A stretch of 10,229 bases of DNA, from NCBI GenBank assembly GCA_001931875.2, contig MSJH02000311.1, positions 1 through 10,229 on the forward strand. Direction: 5' to 3'. The position numbers were made by a program, and so were the translations under genes. Of the stretch, positions 1 through 8,591 are shown in pieces (positions within the stretch are counted from its first letter, which is position 1; every line of letters begins with the position of its first letter). The notes under the pieces are model-generated. The model was given only the letters and a program-made list of their open reading frames with translations. It did not search any database and was not told the DNA's origin. Origin of the DNA: Byssochlamys sp. IMV 00236. Lineage: Eukaryota > Ascomycota > Eurotiomycetes > Eurotiales > Thermoascaceae.

Positions 1-23
1 TTTTTTTTTTTTTTTTTTTTTTT
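1..23. repeat. T23 homopolymer at the left edge
   Basis: The window opens with 23 T in a row, then G. The true tract may be longer and cut by the window or contig edge. Confidence 0.9.
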
Positions 24-415
24 GTTATTCTCTTTAACAAGTACACGACAACTGGTGGTGCTTGAATATAACATTATACAAAAAAAAATAGCAGTATGGT
101 AATGAACAAACTGCAAGCCAATCCTACGTTTCAGTGCCTCTAGAACAACAACAACATCATCAGCTCTGTTATTAACTCATTGGTAACAGTAGGCTTATCC
201 TCAAACTATTGATCGATCAAGCGAGAGTTCTTAAGCACCTTAGGATTGGTCTTCTTCTGAATTAGCACTTTACATATACACTTTTCTAAGATCCTGGACT
301 GTTTATTTCAGTAAGTTTGGTGATATGGAAACACTGTTCAAATTAAATTATTTAGTCGTCACATTACGTATTTGTGGCGCATGCCTCTTTTTTTTGTAAA
401 TGTGTGTGTTCTGTC
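24..415. other. left flank without a supportable gene
   Basis: This 392-bp stretch precedes the RRN6-like start and probably includes its promoter and 5' UTR. It is AT-rich with stops in all + frames. A 15-codon + strand ORF (ATGGTAATG... at about 97) and an ATG at 400, out of frame with the main start, could act as upstream ORFs if transcribed. On the - strand a modest open stretch (307-140) is interrupted once by TAG. No TATA box or RNA gene is clear. Confidence 0.5.
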
Positions 416-3178
416 ATGGACAGCTTAGGGCAGACCAGATTTGATACTGTAGAAGTAAGATTTGGTTTTCCTTTAGAACGATTTCATACTGGAACTGGAC
501 CATTTTGTAAAAACTGACATGATTACGCATTACAAACAATGTATTTATTTATGCTTCATTTAGACAATAATTTCCTTGATCAAGTAGAAATAATACCTCG
601 CACTAATGATTATGTACCAACACCACAAGCAAGAGTATTAGAACTTATAGATCAAGTATAAAAAAAAAGGAGAATAACCAAACATTGACAAACATTCTAA
701 CTCTATTATAAAGGCCAATAGAATAGTCAGAGACGTGAAGTCATTAGGATTTCTGGGCACAAACTCCATTGCAAGCATGCTACAAGATGATGTCAGTATC
801 AACAGACAGTTTGAACAACACGATCCATTACAAGGAAACGTACTTGTAACAACTGATATTCCAGAAACTGATTACAAACTGTTTATATTTGCAACGGGTG
901 GATCATTATCTCAAATCGGTAAATGACAGTACCTTCAGTTTACTGTGTATTAACCTTTTTCAACAGTGGTTGCGATATCTCGTTATTCTGATTTTTCTTT
1001 AAGCAACGACTCGAAAATCAATTTGCCATTAGACGAACTTGATATTATTACAGTTGTAGATCTACAATATCCAGTTCGACAGATCACAATATCACCTTTA
1101 TCTAATCACGAACAGATCATATTTGCTGTACGAACTACTTCCACCATTTCACTCTATTCAGTAAACGACAAGCGTGCTTGCCAACTGTTGCATACTTTTA
1201 TCTTTTATGAAAGAACAGTGACCAGTCCTCAAATAGACTATTCTATGCCAAACCATGTAGTGATGAGCCCATATAAGAAATATGATTATCTGTGTGTCAC
1301 GACAAATGGATACGTTGCATTGATAGATGGGAAAAAGGACGAGTAAGGAAAGAGAGGGAAAGAAAGAGAAAAGAATATGACTGATCATCCAATATCTTAG
1401 AATTTTATTTGAGGGAAGAGATAATACAACAAAGAAGACTGTTGATTATTGCTCAAATCATTGGTCATGTGCTTTTGGAAGTACACCATCTACTTACTTG
1501 ATAGTATCTCCTGAAAGTATAAGGCAATGGACAGTGAAGGTAGGATTACTTTTTACTATTGGAATCAAGCTTTATTTATTACTATTTCTTTAAAGGGAAC
1601 GACAATTAAGACAAAAACCATTACGGCTTTTGAAGATCGTATTTATGCATTTCAAGAGTTTCCTGGGACATCTTTATATTGTTATTCAACATTGATGTAT
1701 GTTTATATTATGGACATTGATGATAAAAGACCTATTGTTCGATGGAGACATATGATGAGAGATGGACCTCCAACTTGCCTGCTTGTTGATAGACTAAAGG
1801 ATAATGAATGTAAGATGATGCAATTTTGTATAAAGATTGGTGCTAATGAATGATTTGCATAGGGAGACTATCTGCTTTCTCACCACACAGTCAACATTTA
1901 CATTTGATGAACTTAAAGCTCTTTGAGTAAGTTGTGTCTGTAGATATCAATGTTTGATACTGACCTGTTCTATTACTATAGTCGCTCTACCAAACCCGAA
2001 ATTGGTCTCATACGATATCTTAGACTCAAAAAGATGCCTTGTGAAAATGAAGTCGAACCAGATCTTCATATACCTGCTCATGGATTTTCTATAGAGTCAC
2101 ACCCTATTATCAATGGAGACCGACCCACTTTTTTTTACAGCGTATATCGATCATTTGATAATGGATCTCTTCGTGTACAATATATCACCATCGATACAGA
2201 ACCAGCATCAGCTAAATTACAGTTTGTTCAAAAACCAAGATATTATCTCGAGGGTAATGAGTGTATTCAAGAATTGCATTCCAACACCAAGATGGCGTTT
2301 TTACCAGAACACAGTTTAGGAAAGAAATATCTGAGAGAAGTGTGTCGAATCAATACCAATCAAATATACAAATACTTCAATGAAATAAACCCAGGGTCAC
2401 AGCCGATAGATGACGAAACCAAGTTGGAGATAGCAGAGAAAGCGAGAAGACTCGAATCATGCATGACTCTGTAAGTGATATCTGACATACTTTACCGTGT
2501 TCCTAATCCATGTTTAATAGGCAAGAACTGATACAAGATGAATCTTACCCCCTACAACACATCACATCGTTTGCGAATGAAATGATGCTTATGGAAAATA
2601 TAGAAATGGATAGACCGCCTGAACTACCTTCTATTTCCAAAGATCAAAGTAAACCAGTAGATGTCGATCTTCGATCCAGACTACAGGCTGCACATGAAAA
2701 GGAAATAGAAACGTCAAGGATGATCTTACATCGTCCGCGATCCAGTCTAGATCACTTTCAATATCTTCCTTCTCATGTGGAGCTAAAACATACAACAACA
2801 ACGCGCATCATGGGATCATTGTGGAAAATTGGTGAGAAAGCTGGACAAGATCTCGTCTTTCCTGTTGTGAATCCAAATGCGCGGTTACCAGCTCATGTCC
2901 AATTTCCACGTGCCAAGGAGGCAAGTACTCATAATTTGGCACGTCGTCGTAGGCATTCAGAGATTTCTGGTGACCTTGGCTGGCATGAAAATATGGAATA
3001 CAGTATGCCTACTGTTATCAGCGTCAACAAATCTTTAGATAATCATACGACAACAACAACACGTCCAGTTGAACATTTAACACAGCCTTTGCCTGGTGCA
3101 TTTGGTTCACGGCCCATCAGTTCTTCCAAAATGGAAAAGAAGAAGAAAAAGAAGACCAAAGTGGCTGGTTTCAAGTAG
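416..3178 (+). CDS. RRN6: Rrn6/TAF1C-like RNA polymerase I-specific transcription initiation factor (9 exons, ~775 aa)
   Basis: Rrn6 in yeast and TAF1C in animals are core-factor/SL1 subunits that place Pol I on the rDNA promoter in the nucleolus. Inferred exons are 416-506, 564-655, 714-918, 967-1342, 1401-1539, 1596-1809, 1863-1926, 1982-2470 and 2521-3178; introns are 48-58 nt with GT..AG ends, and intron 7 carries a TACTGAC branch-point-like site. The joined protein shows family hallmarks of the Rrn6/TAF1C beta-propeller region: WSCAFGSTPSTYLIV (about residues 276-290) and IVRWRHMMRDGPP (about 348-360). It ends in a basic tail with six lysines followed by VAGFK, as Rrn6-like proteins often end. 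The C-terminal third is low-complexity, with two Thr tracts (HTTTTR about 647-652, HTTTTTR about 732-738). Length is close to that of yeast Rrn6 and human TAF1C. The start at 416 is the first in-frame ATG giving a continuous model; an out-of-frame ATG lies at 400. The N-terminal exons are the least certain part. Confidence 0.82.
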
Positions 3179-3252
3179 TCTCTCAACGCATACATATACA
3201 CACACACAAATATTTATCTATGTGTGGATACCCCATATACCCAAATATAGAA

Positions 3253-3258
3253 AATAAA
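3253..3258 (+). terminator. AATAAA polyadenylation signal of the RRN6-like gene
   Basis: A canonical AATAAA lies 74 nt after the TAG stop of the RRN6-like gene, in an AT-rich stretch followed by an A-run. This is the expected place for its mRNA 3' end. It leaves only about 120 bp for the promoter and 5' UTR of the downstream EF-hand gene. Confidence 0.6.
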
Positions 3259-3382
3259 ATGACAAAAAAAAGTCATGACGAATATGACCCGTTTTCATTG
3301 GTAGGCTGACTTTTTTACAAAGCTTTTTGGAGAGGAGAGATTTACCGTTTTCTTTCTTGCATTTTTTTTACTATACACAAAA

Positions 3383-4341
3383 ATGGGACAAACGAAAAGC
3401 AAGGATGCTATATTATCTAGAAAGACACACTGTAATATTACTTGTAAAAGCGATACTGGTTATAAACTTATTACTTGATAGTCACAAAAAAAGAAATACA
3501 AGACTTGCGAGATAAAGTGAACCATAAAGATAACAATATCAGTGCAGAGGATTTTAAACAAGTACGAGTTTATGCATAACAAAAATAATAATAATAACGC
3601 TTTATTTGAAATGTAGACAGTCAAAAAGTGTGTTCCCTCTGTGTCCTCAGAGGACGACGTCTTTCTGGAACAATTATATGCTGCATTTGCAGGTGACAAT
3701 CAGAAACGATCACTTGATTTTGACGAATTTGTCGATGGCCTAAGTGTGTTTATGAAAGGAAATGAACAAGAAAAACTAGCATGTAAGAATTAGCTTTTAA
3801 TATATTACCTCTCTTTATTCATTCCTTCAAGTATCCTTCAAGTTGTATGATGTCAATCACGATGGATATCTAACAAAGCCTGAGTTGGAAAGAGTGTTGT
3901 TAAAATTGGTAATACCGACAACACTATGTGATGAGTTAATAATAATATATTATATAGTCTGTAACATTTTCAAAAGAAGACAGAACAGCTGAAATCAAAG
4001 AAATGGTGGATCAACTGTTCAAGGACTTTGATGTGGATAATGATGATAAATTAGTAACTTTTCCAGTCCCTTTATGAAAAAGCAAAAAAAAAAGACATTG
4101 TTAATGATTTATAATATAGTCATTTGAAGAATACAAACTATCTGCAATGAAGGAACCACTGATGGTTGACTTTCTAGAACAATTCTTATCAGAACATCAC
4201 ATGTCGTCCACAGCCTCTGTTCGATCCAACTCACCCGTTTATCGAAAGGCCGAAGTGTTGCTCAAGCGCAGCCCTGAACGCAAACTGAGTCGACCTACGA
4301 GCATGACGAGTCTAGATGCGGCATTGACATCAATGCATTAA
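3383..4341 (+). CDS. N-myristoylated calcineurin B/CHP/CBL-type EF-hand Ca2+-binding protein (6 exons, ~229 aa)
   Basis: Inferred exons: 3383-3431, 3482-3561, 3617-3782, 3832-3908, 3958-4053 and 4120-4341; introns are 49-66 nt. The start MGQTKSK fits the N-myristoylation pattern (Gly2, Ser6, Lys7), so membrane attachment is likely. Four EF-hand positions can be traced. EF1 (about 29-40) and EF2 (about 69-80) lack a usable position-1 acid and probably do not bind Ca2+. EF3, DVNHDGYLTKPE (105-116), is canonical. EF4, DVDNDDKLSFEE (149-160), has Asp where the loop Gly is usual but keeps all metal ligands. Two active C-terminal hands plus a myristoylated N-terminus is the CHP/calcineurin-B-like layout; plant CBLs look similar. 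A tail of about 45 residues (from about 185) is basic and rich in Ser/Thr, with RxxS and SP sites. The partner (phosphatase, kinase or transporter) cannot be told from sequence. Intron 2 contains an AAT microsatellite (about 3585-3596). Confidence 0.85.
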
Positions 4342-5749
4342 TATAGTTTATTAAAATCAGCTTTACGACTAATCTTATGAATATGCTCTAATATCAACGA
4401 TTTCCATTTACTATTCACCAAGAACTGTGCATGCTCCAAGGTAGGCATGATATGGACATCAGGCGTCTTGCTTGACAAGAAACTATGTACCAATAAACTA
4501 CCAATAATACGATCTCTTTCTGATAAAAAGATGCTTGTGTTTTTCAGTTGATGCCCAAAATGAATCATCTCGTACCATTTGATATGACGAGAGATAAAGT
4601 GGCTGATGTAAAGTTCTCTGGCTACTACATAACGTAATAGGTACTACGTACAAGTTAGTCCACTTTTAGTTTGGTGTATATTCAAATGACTTACATCCAT
4701 CCATCCCTGAGGTAATTTATGCATGAAATTGAACGCGACATGATGATGATGAAGTAAAAAGCAAATGGGATCAATCATGACTGATCCAGCGATCAGATCA
4801 CTCGCATACTTTGATACCCAACTTGAGATCCCTGTGCCCATAGAATGAGATACAAAGACGGCCTGGTGATACCCAGAAGAATGTAACATCTCCTTAATAC
4901 CTTCGACTGCCTCGACTGCATTGGGTACATGGTCGACTAGGCGCATAGCTACATAAGGCAGTTCGATCAAAAAGATGGATCTGTCCTCAGCCAGAAGCAG
5001 TTGATGCAGAAACTCGGCATAACATATCAGGCCAGCGCCAAGACCATGAATGAATACGATTGGCACCTTGTCATTCTTTCTCAAACGAGACCAGTAGCTG
5101 ATATGTCTCGACCGCTTCTCTGTATGGTTCCAGACACCGTCCAAGAGGGCAAACGCGCCTCCCCACATGTTTTGATCTGTCGTCAGTGTGAATCCCCAGA
5201 GGGTCTGTAAGAAGATGAGGTTGAAGAAATATGTGCAGATGTAAATGGCCAAGTAAACAATCAACGGACGATGGATGGTCTGAACGGGATCAAGGTCAAG
5301 TCGGACACAGCGTAAATCTGGGTTGTACCCTTCTTGAACCTTGATATGGAAATAATCTTCAATTGTTCTGATCATCCAATCAATTTCATTGCCAATGTCT
5401 TTGTTTTGGCGTACAATGTGTAATTCGTCATGCCAAAATGCCCAAGCAAGCCTATTAAAGTTAGACAACAGTCATGCAAAAAGACAAAGTATTACCATAG
5501 CGCAATATTGTCTCGCTTGATTTCTTGAAAGGATGGATGTGTATAATCTTTACGATAGAACCAACCCTCTGCCCATGTTTTGATATTCTTGACGGAGGAT
5601 AGGCAGTCATGAAATAGGGTCATGCGTTCTTGTTTTGTCAGTAATGTTGCTGGTTTATTGACCCTTTGTAGCTTATTCTTGCTATATCGAAATTGAATAT
5701 AAAATAGACATTCAAACAGTATCCAGAGCATAAAATAGGTATTATTCAT
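4338..5749 (-). CDS. membrane-anchored fungal alpha/beta hydrolase (3 exons, ~438 aa)
   Basis: Inferred exons (- strand): 5749-5496, 5451-4695 and 4643-4338, with 44- and 51-nt introns. The N-terminus (about residues 4-20) is hydrophobic with aromatics, like a signal anchor. A second membrane segment covers about 147-169 before the hydrolase fold, so a membrane-bound enzyme is likely. Fold marks in order: oxyanion-loop HGLGAG (220-225); nucleophile elbow SHSMG with Ser288; acid Asp381 in SERDR; and His408 in LEHAQFL. The elbow has Ser instead of the usual first Gly, which is tolerated in the family. The segment RELYISHFISRHIKWYE (about 346-362) is typical of a broadly conserved, uncharacterised fungal AB-hydrolase group. 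The substrate is unknown; a lipid or ester is a guess from the fold and membrane segments. The ATG at 5749 is the first in frame and gives the hydrophobic start. Its stop overlaps the stop of the opposing EF-hand gene. Confidence 0.85.
4350..4355 (+). terminator. ATTAAA, possible polyadenylation signal of the EF-hand gene
   Basis: This common variant of AATAAA lies 8 nt after the EF-hand stop and inside the last exon of the opposing hydrolase gene. If used, the EF-hand mRNA would end antisense to hydrolase coding sequence. The motif is short and expected by chance in AT-rich DNA. Confidence 0.3.
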
Positions 5750-5868
5750 TATGATAACAAAAAAGAAAGAAAGAGAAGTATTTATATAAGTGTATATGTG
5801 TGTGTGTATTTAAAGGAGTTCTCTCTCTGTCTATATAATTGTTTGATATGCGTAAATAGAAGAAAAAG

Positions 5869-5911
<43 letters not shown>

Positions 5912-5942
5912 AGAAAAAGGAGTCAATGACAGACAATTGGGA
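5750..5942 (-). promoter_or_regulatory. intergenic region: EXO84 3' end and hydrolase promoter
   Basis: This 193-bp gap follows the EXO84 stop and precedes the hydrolase ATG, both on the - strand. Reading toward the hydrolase it holds a 40-nt T tract, a GAGAGA stretch, a TTTAAATA box about 58 nt before the ATG, a short AC repeat, TATATAAA at 5788-5781 and a CT-rich leader just before the ATG. Poly(dA:dT) tracts, TATA-like boxes and CT-rich leaders are common in fungal promoters. No AATAAA for EXO84 is seen here. Which box is used cannot be told. Confidence 0.4.
5869..5908. repeat. A40 homopolymer (T40 on the - strand)
   Basis: An unbroken run of 40 A on the + strand sits between EXO84 and the hydrolase gene, with more A-rich sequence on both sides (AGAAAAAG before, AGAGAGAAAAAGG after). 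Its exact length is likely to be unreliable in assembly. Confidence 0.95.
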
Positions 5943-8541
5943 TCAGTAATAGGTTTCACCATGACTATGTTTCACGTGCGAATAGGTTAATTCTACAAAA
6001 AATACGTCAACCAGCCTTGTATTGCATTTTCAGTGTAACTAACCTCTTAATCTTGCTCTCAAGGTATCTAATTCTGGTATAGGCCGATTAAAGTGATGCT
6101 ATATAACAAATGAATAAAGAGTATATAGTCATATATAGGACATACATTCAATTGTGATGAGACCCTTGGTACAATATTATCCAATACAAATGATACATTC
6201 ATTGAAGCAATTGTTCTCTATTAAAGTATAAGCCCCTCTTTTTCTTGTTGTATATAAGCAGCTTACATTGTCTTCATTCTTTCGTGATTCCTGTACCATC
6301 ATTCTTAAATAATGTTCTGTTAATGAACAAATGCTTTCAATCACCGTCGAATACATCTAAACAATCATACACTTATATAAACATCTAATATGTATACATT
6401 ATGAATTACCTGAATTCTAGATAGTAAACAGACATCATTGGTAAACTTGATCAAGAGATTATAGAAACTAACGACACTTGATGTTACTTTGACATCTGTG
6501 CCTATACACAAAGGGTATGTGAATGATATCATCTATAATCATCATTTTTTTATATTTCTTACCTAACCCTTGACCAGATACAATCATAAAATTGTCATTC
6601 TTGGCAAACTTTTCTACCTTTTCCATATTCCGTTGTTTATAGTTCATCACTGTCTCCTTGACATTATCCAAAAAGAGATCCTCCAACAAAAACTTGAGAT
6701 CCAATCCTACCTTTCGTAACTATGACAACAGGTTAGATAACATTCATCACACAATCACACATACAATCGAACAATGCTCCAGTGTTGATTTAAAGCAATC
6801 AGCAATCGCCTGACATCCCAATTTCTGTCCAAAGACTTGACGCCTGTAAATGTCTGCATAAATTTCCGTCTGTTCTCTCACCCATGTCACAAACCCAGAG
6901 GCCATCTCGTTCTGTTTGAACGAATCCCGATACCATTCACACGTATTCCGTATCAACGTAAATACGACCAAGGCTAGTTCGCTGATATAGGTCGTAATGT
7001 CGCCTCCAAAGACGAGTTGACGAATACGTTTCTTGATAATCATAGATCGTGTCGCCAGAAAGACCTCACGCGCCTTTTCGCTTTGTTCAAGTCGTAAGAG
7101 CCAATTGACATACCGCTGAAACTGAATCTTTGTGAGCAAGGTGTTGCTCAAGTCTCGACTGACGATAGAGCAAAGTATGTCTGTATAATGTGCTACATGC
7201 TCACGAGCCTCTCGAATGATTGGGAAGGAGCTTGGTGAGGTGAGTACAATATGTCTAGCTGGAATGAAAAAAAAAAAAAAAAAGTCAGTCTCGATGCGTT
7301 TGATTAATCAACTCACCTTTCTCTATATAAGTTACGCTTTTTTCAAACTCTCTTAATGCAATCAACACTTCCAATTGATCTGGCAGTTCAACAAGGTATT
7401 TTTCCTTTTCAGGATGCAATTGCTGGCCTGAGGGCGCGCCCGATATTGCCTTGACGGGTGTGTCCATGGGTTTATCTTCATGATGATCATCCATCAAACG
7501 CTTATAGGCATTGAGTAAGCCCATCTTGTCCTCTAATCTTTCTGCTTGATAGATAAATGTTTGTGGATACACAACAATTCGAAAGGCACGCTTGAGTTCT
7601 GTAATTAACATAAGTTTTATGCACGCTCAAGATGTTCATAATCCTTTTACCCTCTGTATCCTTCATGTCCATGATGGTCAAATCCTGGATACTCCAGCAG
7701 TACTCTGCAACCAATCTATGATTCGAACGCTTACGGGTGACGAGTAAACAATCATTAAGCAAGAAGAGATGCACGGTCTGTCGAGACTGAAGTGTCTTGG
7801 GGTTGATCTCATACATATCAACACACTCTCTTACGATATGTTTATGCTGGGCCTGTGGTATAAACCGTTGTGCGCCTTCCACACTTTCCCAAAGAGAAAG
7901 AATCTGTGCACGATGAATAGCATGTGTATCGCCGAGTAAGTCGCTTCGTTTTCTATCAGGAAGAATAATACGGTCTATAGCACATTAGCTGTGAGTAACT
8001 TTTTTTCTTTCTTTTTTTTTCTTACTGCTCTGTGTCGTCTGATTGTCATCCTGCGTCATTTGTAAAAAGCTTTCCCAGATCGATTTGAGTTCGTTTAGAT
8101 ATTCCTTGATGCGCAGGACATCCGCGTCCAGGTTGGATATTTCTTTAGAGATGGAAACGAATTCAGTATAGTTTCTGTACACATTACGTTGTAGGTCACC
8201 ACCGACAACATGTTTGGCATCGACAAGAGACTTGTAAAAGCTTCGAATGTTTTCTTCGTTGGCATCACCTAGTGATTTGCGAACAACTTTTATATAATTG
8301 TCAGTATACGTGCAGGAATGTATAAAGAGACAGAATTACATTCTTCAGGTTGTAAATTATCATTGGCAAAACGATGCAAGTCAATAGACATGGGTGTTTG
8401 TTGTTGTTGTTGTTGTTGTTGTTGTTGAGGCGGTTGTTGTTGAGGTGTTGATATGGCAGGACGTTGTTTTGGCTTATCTTTTCGATGAACAAAATGGTCA
8501 ACGACAAGACCCTTTTTGCGGAGTGTGCCGACTGATTTCAT
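5943..8541 (-). CDS. EXO84: exocyst complex subunit Exo84 (11 exons, ~692 aa)
   Basis: Exo84 is one of eight exocyst subunits, which tether secretory vesicles at growth sites on the plasma membrane. Inferred exons (- strand): 8541-8340, 8286-8026, 7974-7651, 7598-7317, 7258-6765, 6719-6563, 6501-6410, 6356-6267, 6217-6146, 6098-6044 and 5992-5943; introns are 45-61 nt. The N-terminus (1-67) is basic, then carries a Gln tract (39-48). The Vps51/Exo84 N-terminal helical domain follows (about 62-150), with the strong signature NYTEFVSISKEISNLDAD. A PH-like domain covers about 183-300 (RFIPQAQHKHIVREC; VHLFLLNDCLLVTRKRS). A helical C-terminal region follows (VGLDLKFLLEDLF near residue 525). The length is normal for the family. 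The last exon is weakest: without the final splice the protein would end in RG at 6038. The start is the only ATG that keeps the basic leader; Met51 is an alternative. Confidence 0.9.
7267..7283. repeat. A17 run forming the polypyrimidine tract of EXO84 intron 4
   Basis: On the - strand this is T17, lying just before the CATTCCAG acceptor of the 58-nt intron 7316-7259. It makes a strong polypyrimidine tract, and its length may vary between strains. Confidence 0.8.
8398..8427 (-). repeat. (CAA)10 trinucleotide repeat encoding Gln10 in EXO84
   Basis: Ten perfect CAA codons (TTG on the + strand) encode residues 39-48 of Exo84. A second, shorter Gln/Pro stretch (PQQQPP) precedes it. The lack of CAG interruptions suggests a young or active microsatellite in an unstructured leader before the helical domain. 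Confidence 0.9.
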
Positions 8542-8591
8542 TTTAAAGGAGAAAAAAAGAAAGAAAAGAGGAAAAATATGGATATTTATTA
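8542..8591 (-). promoter_or_regulatory. 50-bp CSL-EXO84 intergenic gap with CT-rich EXO84 leader
   Basis: Only 50 bp separate the CSL stop from the EXO84 ATG on the same strand. On the - strand the gap starts with AATAAA and then becomes almost pure pyrimidine (CCTCTTTTCTTTC...) up to TTTAAAATG. CT-rich tracts often lie at fungal start sites. There is no room for a separate TATA-containing core promoter, so EXO84 promoter elements probably lie in the CSL 3' coding region (inference). Confidence 0.5.
8585..8590 (-). terminator. AATAAA polyadenylation signal of the CSL gene
   Basis: A canonical AATAAA on the - strand begins one base after the CSL stop codon TAA (8594-8592), within an AAT-repeat-like stretch. 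Cleavage 10-30 nt later would fall right at the EXO84 leader. Confidence 0.6.

Noticed and set aside
206..385. Small two-exon - strand gene (MRHKY spliced to KKTNPKVLKNSRLIDQ)
   Set aside because: A GT..AG model can be drawn, but the product is only about 21 residues and unsupported; with no room upstream it is no better than chance.
1158..1388. 76-codon - strand frame
   Set aside because: It is antisense to exon 4 of the RRN6-like gene, which is supported by splice phase and by family motifs in the next exons.
5001..5210. 69-codon + strand frame
   Set aside because: It is antisense to the catalytic region of the alpha/beta hydrolase.
5869..5908. A40 run as the poly(A) tail of a retroposed copy or LINE
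   Set aside because: No target-site duplication or element body was seen next to it, and the sequence on both sides is explained by the flanking genes' spacer.
5742..5936. - strand frame with a long Phe run
   Set aside because: It is the translation of the T40 homopolymer and has no coding character elsewhere.
8301..8507. - strand frame with an Asn tract overlapping EXO84 exon 1
   Set aside because: It is the shifted reading of the CAA repeat (AAC); the Gln frame continues into recognisable Exo84 sequence.
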